From positions 1 through 28,999 of the forward strand of contig CAYNYI010000029.1 of assembly GCA_964401455.1 (NCBI GenBank): 28,999 nt of DNA. Reading direction: 5' to 3'. Shown in pieces: positions 14,782-23,436 of the stretch (positions are counted from its first letter, which is position 1; each line of letters starts with the position of its first letter). The DNA comes from CAYNYI01 sp964401455. Lineage in GTDB: Bacteria; Fibrobacterota; OXYB2-FULL-49-7; CAYNYI01. The position numbers were made by a program, and so were the translations under genes. The notes beneath the pieces are model-generated. The model searched no databases, had not been told where the DNA came from, and saw only the letters and a list, made by a program, of their open reading frames with translations.

Positions 14782-17303
14782 GCAAAGAAATTAAAGAAAA
14801 AATCACACGAATACTACCTCTGATAGAAAAACCTCTACGTTATACGGGCGGAGAACTGAATTCATCAGCACCGCAAAAAGACGGCATAAGGGTTCTTCTC
14901 GCTTTCCCGGATTTATATGAAATCGGCATATCAAACGGCGGACTGGCAATTCTTTATAACATAATAAACAATAATATTGATTCGGCCTCCGCGGAAAGAG
15001 CCTATGCCCCCTGGACAGACATGGAAGAAATAATGCGTTCTGAAAAAATACCGCTTTACGGTCTTGAGTCTATGGATCCGGCTTCTGAATTTGATATCAT
15101 CGGGTTTACTCTTCAATATGAACTTTCATATACAAACGTAGTAAACATGATTTCGCTGGCGGGAGTTTCTCCTGACAGAAAAGAGAGAAAAAACAGCGAC
15201 CCCTTGATTATCGCGGGCGGGCCGTGCGTATCAAATCCTATGCCGCTTTCCGGTATTATTGATCTTTTCTGTCTCGGAGACTCGGAGGAACTTATTAATG
15301 ATATTATCGAAAAGTACAACGAATTGAAAAACAACTCCGCGGACAGAGGCCGGATAATAGAAGAACTATCCGGAATAGAAGGTGTCTTCTCTCCTCTGGT
15401 CTCAAAAAAAGCAAGATTCAGAAAAATAGCGGATCTCAGGCCTCTGTACTACCCGAAAAAACCGATTGTACCTACAACCGAAGCCGTCCATAACAGAGTT
15501 TCCATTGAGATAATGAGGGGATGCGCAAGAGGTTGCCGTTTCTGCGCGGCAGGAACTAACTACAGACCGGTCAGAGAAAGAAGCCCGGAGGACATTCTTT
15601 GCAATATCAAGGATAATATAAAAAACACCGGCTACAGAGAAGCGACTCTTCTTTCTCTTTCATCGGCGGACTACACCTGTCTCCGCGAACTGGGAGCCAT
15701 GATAAAGGAGAGTCCTGAACTTCAAGGCCTGAACATATCCTTGCCCTCTCTAAGAGTCTCACCTGAAAACCTGGACCTAATACAATCTCTCGGATCAAGA
15801 AAAGCGGGCTTGACAATAGCCCCCGAAGCAGGTTCAGAAAGGCTCAGGAAAGTAATAAATAAGAATATCTCGGCTGATGATATAAATAATTCTGTGAGAA
15901 CCGCTTTCGAAAAGGGCTGGTCATTAATAAAACTATATTTTATGATCGGACTTCCCACAGAAGAGAACGAGGACATAGAAGAACTGATAGAGCTTCTTTA
16001 CGGAATTAATAAAATTGCCCGGTCCTCGGGAGGGCGATGCAGAATAAATGTTTCCATTTCTCCCTTTTCTCCTAAACCGGGAACTCCTTTCGAAAGAGAA
16101 GCGATGGAAAGCCCCGAATCCATTAGAGGAAAATGCAACTACATCGTATCATCCCTGAAAAGGGCAAAAAGGCTCAGAATAAACTACAGGGACCCGGAGG
16201 TAACCGCAATGGAGACTGTCTTTGCCCGCGGAGGTAAAGAGCTTTCCGAAGTCCTTCTAAAAGCGGTGGAGCGAAGATTCTCCTTCGACGCATGGACAGA
16301 ATACTTTAACTATAAAAAGTGGAATGATATTTTCGGCGACTGCAGGATAGAACTCCATTCCTACTTTCAGGAAATTTCCGGCAACAAAAGCCTTCCCTGG
16401 GATATTATCGATCAGAGAATAGACCGCGGATGGCTGGAAAAAGAATCATTGAAAGCTTCGAAGGTCCGTAAAACTGCGGACTGCACTATCGAGGCATGCT
16501 CGGGTTGCGGAGTTTGCGCTTCCGGGCTTAAAAACACCCGATCGGAAACATCATTTGAAATAAGACAAGAGGCGCTTTCTCAAATAGATAATGCCGTCAA
16601 AAATGAAAACCAAAAATTCAGTTTCAGGGTTAAATTTTCGAAATTTGATATGGGCCGCTTTATCCCCCACAAAGACTTTATGGGAGTCCTTGAAAGAGCG
16701 GTCCTTTTATCTGGGCTGCCGATTCTTTACAGCAAAGGCTTCCATCCTCACCCCAAGATAAGCTTTTCAGCGCCGCTTCCCATGGGATACTGCAGCCGGG
16801 CGGAATATTTTGATATTTCCTTTACAAAAGATCAGGCTCCGGAAAAAATTTTTGGAGCTAACGATTATTTCCCGGCCGGAATACAAATAACCGCCGTCGA
16901 GAAGATCCCGGCATCCGGACCTTCAATACTAAAAGAGATAAAGGCATCGGATTATTCCGTAAAAATGCCGCCTGTTTTCGAGACAGAAAAACTCATTGAT
17001 GATTTCCTGAAATCTTCGGAATGGCCTATGGAAAGGACAAGCCGTAAAAGCGGAAAAAAAAGAACGGTAGACCTGAAGCGTCTCGTAATAGAAATGCACA
17101 ATACAGTCTCAGAAAATGTCGTTTTTATGAGATTAAAAACAGTAAACGGTGTTTCCGGAAAACCTTCTGAAATACTGCGAGAGGTTTTTGATGTACCCGA
17201 GGAAGAAATTCCCGGAATAGAAATCATCCGAACAGAACAGTACCGGACTGAAAAAGACCAGTTTGTCCCCTTTATAAAGAACCGCGAAGACAGTCAGAAA
17301 TAA
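14778..17303 (+). CDS. B12-binding-type radical SAM protein fused to DUF2344
   Basis: This is an 841-residue fusion of two widespread conserved modules. Residues about 30-210 form a B12-binding-like domain (VLLAFPDLYEIGISNGGLAI). Residues about 240-460 form a radical SAM barrel with C249xxxC253xxC256 (RGCARGCRFC) to hold the 4Fe-4S cluster that cleaves S-adenosylmethionine. A cysteine cluster follows (C569, C574, C577, C580; EACSGCGVC). From about residue 615 a DUF2344 domain begins (FRVKFSKFDMGRF, then SKGFHPHPKISFSAPLPMGY). The layout matches the TIGR03960 plus TIGR03936 fusion; its substrate is, to my knowledge, not established. A link to RNA modification is suggested only by the coupled U32 gene (4-nt overlap). 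Its 3' end overlaps the convergent trpA by 32 nt. Confidence 0.88.
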   Translation: MSKEIKEKITRILPLIEKPLRYTGGELNSSAPQKDGIRVLLAFPDLYEIGISNGGLAILYNIINNNIDSASAERAYAPWTDMEEIMRSEKIPLYGLESMDPASEFDIIGFTLQYELSYTNVVNMISLAGVSPDRKERKNSDPLIIAGGPCVSNPMPLSGIIDLFCLGDSEELINDIIEKYNELKNNSADRGRIIEELSGIEGVFSPLVSKKARFRKIADLRPLYYPKKPIVPTTEAVHNRVSIEIMRGCARGCRFCAAGTNYRPVRERSPEDILCNIKDNIKNTGYREATLLSLSSADYTCLRELGAMIKESPELQGLNISLPSLRVSPENLDLIQSLGSRKAGLTIAPEAGSERLRKVINKNISADDINNSVRTAFEKGWSLIKLYFMIGLPTEENEDIEELIELLYGINKIARSSGGRCRINVSISPFSPKPGTPFEREAMESPESIRGKCNYIVSSLKRAKRLRINYRDPEVTAMETVFARGGKELSEVLLKAVERRFSFDAWTEYFNYKKWNDIFGDCRIELHSYFQEISGNKSLPWDIIDQRIDRGWLEKESLKASKVRKTADCTIEACSGCGVCASGLKNTRSETSFEIRQEALSQIDNAVKNENQKFSFRVKFSKFDMGRFIPHKDFMGVLERAVLLSGLPILYSKGFHPHPKISFSAPLPMGYCSRAEYFDISFTKDQAPEKIFGANDYFPAGIQITAVEKIPASGPSILKEIKASDYSVKMPPVFETEKLIDDFLKSSEWPMERTSRKSGKKRTVDLKRLVIEMHNTVSENVVFMRLKTVNGVSGKPSEILREVFDVPEEEIPGIEIIRTEQYRTEKDQFVPFIKNREDSQK

Positions 17304-18045
17304 ATTCTCCTACGGCGGAAACACCCTCCTGTTCAGCTATCTCAAGTATGCGGCTCCCGATAACCGCGATATCAGCATGACCTCTGAGCGCCGCAACATG
17401 TGAGGGGCTGCTAATGCCGAAACCTGCGGCAATCTCGGAAATAGTGTATTTTCTTATGCTGTTAAGGTATAACAAAGCCTCTTCGCTTATCTTTTTCTGA
17501 GAACCGGTAGTCCCTACGCGTAATGTTGTATACAGTACCCCGGAAGAAAGTCCGGCTACCTTTATAAGCCTTTCCTTTTTCATTCCCGGAGAAATCACCG
17601 GAATATATTTCAGACCGTATTTGCCGCAAAGATTAATTATTTCCCCTTCAGGACTGTCATAGGGTATATCCGGAACAATAAGACCTGCAATACCTGATTC
17701 GGCGGCGTCATTTAAGAACTTCTCAAATCCGTAACGAAACACTATATTTGCATATGTCATGAAAAACACAGGGATATCAACCTCCGCGCAGATTTCAGCG
17801 GATTTTCTGATACAATCGGCGGTACTGATTCCCTTACTCAGAGCCTGCTGGTTTGCCTTCATGATTGAAGGTCCGTCTGCCAACGGGTCTGAGAAAGGCA
17901 GCTGAATTTCCACCATGGAAACACCTGCCTTAGCCATCACTTTCACAAGGTCCGCGTTGCTTTCAAAATCCGGATATCCGCAGACAATATGTGTCATCAT
18001 TTTGATAGGAGCATCGCTCAGCACTTTTTCATCAGAAACTGCCAT
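17272..18045 (-). CDS. trpA: Tryptophan synthase alpha subunit
   Basis: TrpA cleaves indole-3-glycerol phosphate to indole and glyceraldehyde 3-phosphate and channels indole to TrpB. The protein has 257 residues from the ATG at 18045; a TTG two codons upstream is the alternative. Catalytic E46 (MVEIQLPFSDPLADG) and D57 are present, as are GLIVPDIPYDSPEG, YTTLRVGTTGSQ and the phosphate-binding GFGISSP. The start lies inside the trpB end (14-nt overlap), and a GGCGGG stretch 6 nt upstream can act as ribosome-binding site. It is the last gene of trpEGBA. Its own end overlaps the convergent radical SAM gene by 32 nt, leaving no room for a terminator between them. Confidence 0.95.
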   Translation of the reverse strand: MAVSDEKVLSDAPIKMMTHIVCGYPDFESNADLVKVMAKAGVSMVEIQLPFSDPLADGPSIMKANQQALSKGISTADCIRKSAEICAEVDIPVFFMTYANIVFRYGFEKFLNDAAESGIAGLIVPDIPYDSPEGEIINLCGKYGLKYIPVISPGMKKERLIKVAGLSSGVLYTTLRVGTTGSQKKISEEALLYLNSIRKYTISEIAAGFGISSPSHVAALRGHADIAVIGSRILEIAEQEGVSAVGEFISDCLRGSL

Positions 18046-19273
18046 CTTCAAGCCCGCCGTTTAAATAATCACGAAACTCTTCTCCCGCCAGAAGCGGCGC
18101 GGTAATAAAAATATCCTTATCCCCCCTGCCGGAAACCGTTACAACAACGCTTTCACCCTTTTTCATATCCGCGGCCCTTTTCATCCCCTCAGCAACAGCA
18201 TGCGAAGATTCAAGCGCAGGAAAGATACCTTCCGAATAAGCCAGCTTTTTAAAAGCATACAGAACCTCTTGGTCGTCAGCGGACACAAACTGTACTCTTT
18301 TGCTGTCTTTGAGATAAGCCAGTTCCGGCCCTATACCCGCATAATCAAGCCCCGCGCTTATAGAATGAGTGGGCGCGATTCTCCCGTCTTTGTCCTGAAT
18401 AAAATAGGACTTGTAGCCCTGGGCAATTCCCACAGCGGGGTCTTTCCCGAAGCGGACAGCGTTGTTCCCATAATCCGGGCCTCTTCCTCCGGCCTCTACC
18501 CCGACAAGCTTCACATCATCATCCTCAATAAAAGGATAAAAAGTCCCTATTGAATTTGAACCTCCACCAACACAGGCTACGAGACAGTCAGGTTTTTCCC
18601 GGCCGTAAATATCTTTTATCTGGGTCTTGATCTCCTTTCCGATAACGGACTGAAAATCTCTGACAATCAAAGGATATGGAAAAGGCCCAAGCGCCGACCC
18701 TAAAAGATAATAGCAATCACCCAGATTCTCGGCCCAGTATTTAAAAGCCGCGTTTACGGCGTCTTTTAAGGTGGCAGTGCCGTCTTTAACCGGAACAACC
18801 TCGGCACCTAAAAGCTTCATGGAATAGACATTCGGGAACTGTCGTTTTATATCGACCTCCCCCATGAAAACGATGCATTTAAACCCGAATTTAGCCGCCA
18901 CAGTGGCGGTCGCTAAACCGTGCTGCCCGGCTCCGGTCTCGGCTACAAGAGTTTTCTTCCCCATCTTCCCCGCAAGAAGGGCCTGACCGACAGCATTATT
19001 GATCTTATGTGCGCCGGTATGATTAAGGCCCTCGTTTTTCAGAAATATGTCTGCGCCGCCGATACTGTCAGTCAGATTTTCCGCATAATAAAGAGGAGAC
19101 GGGCGCCCTGCGTAATTCTGAAGAGTCTCTTTTAATTCATTTTGAAAAGACGGAGTTTCCTTTAAAGAAGAATAAGAATCCTCGAGTTCCTGAAGGGCGG
19201 GTATGAGCATTTCCGGCATATAACGTCCACCGTAGGGTCCGAAATACCTGTCTTTTAAATATTTTTTATTCAT
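18032..19273 (-). CDS. trpB: Tryptophan synthase beta subunit
   Basis: TrpB condenses indole with serine to tryptophan using pyridoxal phosphate. At 413 residues it is full length and of the TrpB1 type that partners TrpA. K90 in LNHTGAHKINN is the Schiff-base lysine. ETGAGQHG (110-120 region) and the phosphate-binding GGGSNSIG are intact, and the N-terminus has the FGPYGGRYMPE typical of the family. It starts 6 nt after the trpG stop and overlaps trpA by 14 nt, so the subunits are coupled in translation. Start choice: ATG at 19273, with only a weak GGAAAA purine stretch before it. Confidence 0.96.
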   Translation of the reverse strand: MNKKYLKDRYFGPYGGRYMPEMLIPALQELEDSYSSLKETPSFQNELKETLQNYAGRPSPLYYAENLTDSIGGADIFLKNEGLNHTGAHKINNAVGQALLAGKMGKKTLVAETGAGQHGLATATVAAKFGFKCIVFMGEVDIKRQFPNVYSMKLLGAEVVPVKDGTATLKDAVNAAFKYWAENLGDCYYLLGSALGPFPYPLIVRDFQSVIGKEIKTQIKDIYGREKPDCLVACVGGGSNSIGTFYPFIEDDDVKLVGVEAGGRGPDYGNNAVRFGKDPAVGIAQGYKSYFIQDKDGRIAPTHSISAGLDYAGIGPELAYLKDSKRVQFVSADDQEVLYAFKKLAYSEGIFPALESSHAVAEGMKRAADMKKGESVVVTVSGRGDKDIFITAPLLAGEEFRDYLNGGLEDGSF

Positions 19274-19278
19274 AAGAT

Positions 19279-19854
19279 TTATTTTCCAATACTGGCTTCG
19301 GCAAAATTCCGAAGAAGCTCATGGCCGCTTTCAGAGGCAACAGATTCAGGGTGAAACTGAACGCCCTCTACAGGCAGAGTCTTATGCCTTAGTCCCATAA
19401 TTATTCCATCGTTCGTTTCCGCTGTAACAATAAGCTCATCTTTTGGAAAACTTTCTCTCTCGACAATCAGAGAATGATACCTCGTTACTGTCAGAGGAGA
19501 ATTAATTCCGGCAAAGACACCTTTTTTGTCATGGTTTATATTATCGGTTTTACCGTGACAGATAGAAGGCGCGCGAACAATTCTGCCTCCAAAAACCTCC
19601 CCTATGGCCTGGTGCCCCAGGCATACGCCGAGAATCGGGTATTCTCCTCCGAGTGATTTTATCACCTCAAGCGAGACACCGCTTTCCGAAGGCCGCCCCG
19701 GCCCGGGTGAGATAATTATACCGTCAGGAGAAAAAGATTTGATTTTATCAAGAGGTTCATTATTTCTTAGGACACTTGTTTCGAACCCCATCTCCATCAG
19801 ATACTGATAAATATTATAAGTAAACGAATCGAAGTTGTCAACAATGATGATCAT
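19279..19854 (-). CDS. trpG: Anthranilate synthase component II (glutamine amidotransferase)
   Basis: TrpG hydrolyses glutamine to supply ammonia to TrpE, which makes anthranilate from chorismate. It is a 191-residue class I amidotransferase with the triad C78 (LGVCLGHQ), H168 and E170 (VQFHPES). IVDNFDSFTYN at the start and SPGPGRP near 50 are typical. Some bacteria use one such subunit for both tryptophan and folate (PabA), and that dual use cannot be excluded here. The start overlaps the trpE stop by 4 nt (ATGA, 19851-19854), so equal production of the two subunits is expected. Confidence 0.94.
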   Translation of the reverse strand: MIIIVDNFDSFTYNIYQYLMEMGFETSVLRNNEPLDKIKSFSPDGIIISPGPGRPSESGVSLEVIKSLGGEYPILGVCLGHQAIGEVFGGRIVRAPSICHGKTDNINHDKKGVFAGINSPLTVTRYHSLIVERESFPKDELIVTAETNDGIIMGLRHKTLPVEGVQFHPESVASESGHELLRNFAEASIGK

Positions 19855-21320
19855 AATTCTCCTCCCACAGCACGGAAAAGCGCGGAAGCTTTGTTTACGG
19901 TCTCGGCATATTCGTTTTCCGGAACCGAATCATAAACAATTCCAGCCCCTGCCTGAACGGTAACTGTTTTCCCCTCCATAACCATTGTTCTTATTGTGAT
20001 ACATGAGTCAAGGTTCCCGTTATACCCCAGATAAACAATCATTCCACCGTACGGGCCTCTTTTAAGAGATTCGAGCTCAGTGATTATCTCCATCGCCCGG
20101 ATTTTGGGTGCTCCTGTCAAGGTCCCGGCCGGGAATACCGCGGGTATTACGTCAAAGGCGTCTTTTCCTTCTATGAGGTCAGCTTTTATAGAAGAAACTA
20201 TATGCATAACATGAGAATAGCGTTCAACCATAGCATATTCGGAAACTCTTACGCTACCGGGAACAGCAACTCTTCCAAGATCATTACGTCCGAGATCAAC
20301 AAGCATTAGATGCTCGGCCCGCTCCTTTTCATCCGAAAGAAGCTCTTTCTCGTTTTCGAGGTCTTCTTTCAGGTCACGACCCCTCTTTCGTGTACCGGCA
20401 ATAGGTTTTAAGAGAAGTTTTCTCTCTTTAACCCGAACCATAACCTCGGGAGAAGAGCCGATGATCTTAAAATCTTCAAAATCCAGAAAAAACATATAAG
20501 GAGAAGGGTTAACAATTCGAAGATTGCGGTATATATCAAAAGGGGCTGTTTCTGTCTCAGTCTGAAATTTTTGAGATATTACACCCTGAATAATGTCACC
20601 GGATTTTATATATTCTCTACACTTTTTTACCGAGTCGGTAAAATCATTTTTTTCGGTGAGGCTTCTGAATTTTCCCTTACCGGCTTTAACCGGCCTGCCG
20701 GGGTCGATTAAAGGCGAAAAAAGCAAAGCCGCTTCATTTTCGATCTTAACCCGGACTTCCTCATAAAGCTCTTCCGGGGACTTTCTGTCTTCTTCAGCTT
20801 CCGCGATAACTATTATCTTCATGTTCCTTTTGACATTATCCATAACAATCAGAATATCCGGAACTATGAGAATACCGTCCGGAGCTTTGCTTCCTTTTTC
20901 ATTAACCGGAATTTTCTCAAAGAGACGGACAGTCTCATAACCTAAATAACCAATGAGGCCTCCCGGAAAAGGCCCCAGTTCCGGACAATCCGGAATACGA
21001 ATTCCGCTCATATAATCTTTTATGTATTGAAGCGGAGAACAGTCTTCACCAACCGCCTCTGATTTCTTTTCGCCCCTAATATATTCGGAGCGGTACACGC
21101 TCCTGCCGCGAATAACAAATTCGGTTTTTTTGCCTTTGCCTATAATTGTGTACCTGCCGACCTGATTACCTTTCTCAACCGATTCAAGAAGATAATCAGC
21201 GCTCGATTTAAGAAAAATCGAGACAGGCGTTTCCGTATCTGCGCGAAGTTCAACAAATACGGGGATCCTGTTATAGGTTCCACATTTATCGGCAAAATCT
21301 TTTTTGGAAAGGGACAGCAA
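19851..21320 (-). CDS. trpE: Anthranilate synthase component I
   Basis: TrpE converts chorismate and ammonia to anthranilate. From the TTG at 21320 it has 489 residues. That start is chosen because AAAGGAG lies 8 nt upstream and family similarity begins straight after it (NRIPVFVELRADTETPVSIF); an ATG at 21362 would start within the promoter. LLESVEKG near residue 40 is the tryptophan feedback-site region. PIAGTRKRGRD (alanine rather than the PabB-type lysine) marks it as TrpE, not aminodeoxychorismate synthase. ERAEHLMLVDLGRNDLGRV, FPAGTLTGAPK and VQAGAGIVYDS complete the chorismate-binding fold. It is the first gene of trpEGBA. A leader of about 24 nt leaves no space for a peptide attenuator. 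Confidence 0.95.
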   Translation of the reverse strand: MLSLSKKDFADKCGTYNRIPVFVELRADTETPVSIFLKSSADYLLESVEKGNQVGRYTIIGKGKKTEFVIRGRSVYRSEYIRGEKKSEAVGEDCSPLQYIKDYMSGIRIPDCPELGPFPGGLIGYLGYETVRLFEKIPVNEKGSKAPDGILIVPDILIVMDNVKRNMKIIVIAEAEEDRKSPEELYEEVRVKIENEAALLFSPLIDPGRPVKAGKGKFRSLTEKNDFTDSVKKCREYIKSGDIIQGVISQKFQTETETAPFDIYRNLRIVNPSPYMFFLDFEDFKIIGSSPEVMVRVKERKLLLKPIAGTRKRGRDLKEDLENEKELLSDEKERAEHLMLVDLGRNDLGRVAVPGSVRVSEYAMVERYSHVMHIVSSIKADLIEGKDAFDVIPAVFPAGTLTGAPKIRAMEIITELESLKRGPYGGMIVYLGYNGNLDSCITIRTMVMEGKTVTVQAGAGIVYDSVPENEYAETVNKASALFRAVGGEL

Positions 21321-21350
21321 AACCGACTCTCCTTTGTTTCTATTTGTAGA

Positions 21351-21379
21351 AACATAAGTCATTTCTAAAAAAAAGTCAA
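21351..21379 (-). promoter_or_regulatory. Promoter of the trpEGBA operon
   Basis: On the minus strand TTGACT (21379-21374) and TATGTT (21356-21351) are exactly 17 nt apart. Initiation near 21344 fits a short leader to the AAAGGAG site and the TTG start. This location independently argues against the longer trpE starts at 21362 and 21407. No repressor palindrome is evident. Confidence 0.5.
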
Positions 21380-21466
21380 CATTAATAACAATATTTTGTA
21401 ATATCAACCTGAAAATTACTAAATTTAAGCTGTAGAAGCTTTTAGTTATTCCGCGGAAAGGCCATT

Positions 21467-21838
21467 TTGCAAAAAAAAATTCTAATTGTGGATGATTCCG
21501 CGCCTTTCAGGCGTGTCCTTTCCGTAAGTCTCCAGAAAAACGGATTTGAGGTTATTGAAGCCGAAGACGGGCGGGATGCCCTTAAAAAAGCTTCTTCGGA
21601 AATGCCGGATCTTATAGTAATGGACCTGATGATGCCGGTTTATGACGGACTTGAGGCAACCCGTTCGATAAAGGCCAATACCAACCTGAAAGACATCCCC
21701 ATAATAATTCTTTCTTCAAGAGACGAGCCCCATCACCGCAAAAACGCTTCTCTGGCGGGAACCGATAATTTTCTTATAAAGCCGGTTAAGACCGAGGAAC
21801 TTATATCCGAAATAAAAAAACTCACAACCAGTATCTAA
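21467..21838 (+). CDS. Single-domain response regulator (CheY-like receiver)
   Basis: This is a 123-residue receiver domain with no output domain. The acidic pair is D9/D10 (LIVDDS), the phosphorylated aspartate D53 (LIVMDLMMP), the switch serine S83/S84 (IIILSSRDE) and the conserved lysine K105 (FLIKPVK). All catalytic positions are intact, so it should be phosphorylated by a histidine kinase and act by protein contact, like CheY or Spo0F. The start is a TTG, with GGAAAGG 5 nt upstream; no ATG fits. It is divergent from trpE and 12 nt before the DUF116 gene. A histidine-kinase-type ATPase domain lies 2 kb downstream (23913-24285), but pairing is only a guess. Confidence 0.9.
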   Translation: MQKKILIVDDSAPFRRVLSVSLQKNGFEVIEAEDGRDALKKASSEMPDLIVMDLMMPVYDGLEATRSIKANTNLKDIPIIILSSRDEPHHRKNASLAGTDNFLIKPVKTEELISEIKKLTTSI

Positions 21839-21850
21839 GAAAGCCTCACA

Positions 21851-22657
21851 GTGAGATCAAACAAGGATGAACTAAATAATCAAAAAGTACTGACCAAAAA
21901 GGGGGAATACTCCCCCAAACCGTTTCTGTTTCTTGCGCTGTGTTCAATCAGCCTTGTACTATACGCCTCTCTTCTGCTTTTGATATACTATCTCATATTT
22001 CCGAGAATAACCGATATGGGGCAGACTACATTTTATATTATATCCGCTTTACTTTTTATGATGTTCGCTATTCCCGCCGGAGGTTTTCTGCTTATTCTGT
22101 TGACAGTAATGACAGGCGCAGACCTCCTGTACCCGCACAGAAAAAGAGCAATTACCGTATCGGTTTTATTCCCCTTCGCGATCTGGTTTGGGAAATTGCT
22201 GCGCATAGACCGCGAGAGGATACTTGGGTCTTTTATCGCGGTTAACAATAGAATGGTCATCGCGCAGGAAAAACGGCTCTCGGGAAAACGACTTCTTATA
22301 CTGCTTCCCCACTGTGTTCAAATAGATAAATGTAACCGGAAAATTACCAACAATCTGGACAATTGCATAAAATGCGGTCAATGCGTCATAGGCTCTGTTA
22401 AAGAAACCGGAATAAAGTACAATGCCCAGATAGATGTTGTCAACGGCGGCACATTAGCCAGAAAACGTATCGTTGATTTTCGGCCCACTGGAATAGTGGC
22501 GGTTGCGTGTGAAAGAGATCTTACCACAGGAGTAGTGGACGCCTATCCGATACCTGTTTTGTGCGTAATCAACAACAGGCCGTACGGCCCCTGTCACAAC
22601 ACAACCGTGAACATGGACATGCTGGACAAGGCAGTGGGTTTTTATTCAGGAAAATAA
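21851..22657 (+). CDS. DUF116 family membrane protein with conserved cysteines
   Basis: This is a 268-residue protein from a GTG start. Two or more membrane helices lie at about 24-50 and 59-90, followed by the DUF116 domain (about 148-265). It shows the family pattern LLPHCVQIDKC, CIKCGQC, NGGTLARK, RPTGIVAVACERDL and NNRPYGPCHNTTV. Eight cysteines (155, 161, 172, 175, 178, 220, 238, 248) could hold a metal or Fe-S centre. The biochemical role of DUF116 is, to my knowledge, undetermined. The gene follows the response regulator by 12 nt and is followed 12 nt later by a truncated nitrilase-like frame, so an operon that lost its last gene is likely. Confidence 0.88.
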   Translation: MRSNKDELNNQKVLTKKGEYSPKPFLFLALCSISLVLYASLLLLIYYLIFPRITDMGQTTFYIISALLFMMFAIPAGGFLLILLTVMTGADLLYPHRKRAITVSVLFPFAIWFGKLLRIDRERILGSFIAVNNRMVIAQEKRLSGKRLLILLPHCVQIDKCNRKITNNLDNCIKCGQCVIGSVKETGIKYNAQIDVVNGGTLARKRIVDFRPTGIVAVACERDLTTGVVDAYPIPVLCVINNRPYGPCHNTTVNMDMLDKAVGFYSGK

Positions 22658-22669
22658 CCGACAGGAGAT

Positions 22670-22843
22670 ATGGAATTGCGAATAGCGGCCGTGCAGCTAA
22701 ATTCAAAAGAAAGAGACAAAGAAGCGGACTACGCGGCAATGGACAGGTTTATTGAGAAAGCCGCCACGACACGAGTAATGAATTTACCAAATGCAGCAGA
22801 ATTGAATAAACCGGATATCAGGAGAATCAGTCGTCATATTTAA
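22670..22843 (+). pseudogene. N-terminal remnant of a nitrilase/carbon-nitrogen hydrolase-like gene
   Basis: This 57-codon frame follows AGGAG and starts MELRIAAVQLNSKERDK. That looks like the first strand and helix of the carbon-nitrogen hydrolase superfamily (family pattern K-x-R-I-A-A-V-Q-L-N-S, then a helix near DRFIEKAA). The catalytic Glu, Lys and Cys regions never appear. After about residue 34 similarity fades, and the frame ends at TAA inside the convergent FliL-like gene (17-nt overlap). It is probably a decayed or truncated third gene of the response regulator-DUF116 operon. The alternative is a real small protein; the good ribosome-binding site means a short product could still be made. 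Confidence 0.5.
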
Positions 22844-23426
22844 TGAATGTGATGTACACTTTTTCCACCTTGAAATCACCGAGTATGCTTCTGTTGATTA
22901 TTTGACTCAGGTCCTTTTTAAATTTGGCTTTCTGGGTAGTTGTAACCGGTATAGACGGAAAAGGTCTTTCCTTGAAGTAGGAAACAACAGATTTTACAAT
23001 CTGATGCTCTCTGCTTTCAAGCTCTGTTCTGAGTCTCTGATCAGACATCTGAACGCCTAGAGATATCACCAGTTTTTTCGGGATCATTTTTTTCCGGACC
23101 GTAACATTATTCAATAAAAATAAAGAATCCCGGCTGACTTCAAATACAGTATCCGGCCTTACGCCTTTTTTCCATAGCGGGACTTTTTTCTCGGCATCGG
23201 CAAGACTGTCGAGGCGTGCCTGTTTTTCCATTTCTTCTTTTTCACGGCGTTTAAAATAGTCCTCATTTTCGACTTTCACATCTTTGCGTCTCTTTTCTAT
23301 ATAGGGAAAAACAACCCCTTTCCACAAAAGATAACTCGGAATAATTGACAATAAAGCCAGTACCACGAGGATAATGAGCCCCAGATGACTCTCTTTTTTC
23401 TTCTTTATAATTTTTTTCTTGGCCAT
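22827..23426 (-). CDS. FliL-like single-pass membrane protein
   Basis: This is a 199-residue protein. A very basic cytoplasmic start (MAKKKIIKKKKESH) leads into one membrane helix at about 15-37. A charged linker follows (RRKDVKVENEDYFKRREKEEMEKQ), then a C-terminal domain at about 115-199. That domain resembles FliL: LVISLGVQMSDQRLRTELES, VKSVVSYF, FKKDLSQIINRSIL and a final VEKVYITFIKYDD, close to the FliL ending v-x-x-V-Y-F-T-x-F. FliL stabilises flagellar stators and has a stomatin-like fold. No other flagellar gene is visible, so it may serve another envelope or motility machine. It is the second gene after STAS (10-nt gap). Similarity is by pattern and moderate. Confidence 0.6.
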   Translation of the reverse strand: MAKKKIIKKKKESHLGLIILVVLALLSIIPSYLLWKGVVFPYIEKRRKDVKVENEDYFKRREKEEMEKQARLDSLADAEKKVPLWKKGVRPDTVFEVSRDSLFLLNNVTVRKKMIPKKLVISLGVQMSDQRLRTELESREHQIVKSVVSYFKERPFPSIPVTTTQKAKFKKDLSQIINRSILGDFKVEKVYITFIKYDD

Positions 23427-23436
23427 AATAAATAAT

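Noticed and set aside
19851..20100. Possibility that the TrpE/TrpG pair is the folate enzyme PabB/PabA
   Set aside because: The chorismate-site motif is PIAGT rather than PIKGT, the LLES feedback region is present, and trpB and trpA follow directly. TrpE is favoured; dual use of TrpG stays possible.
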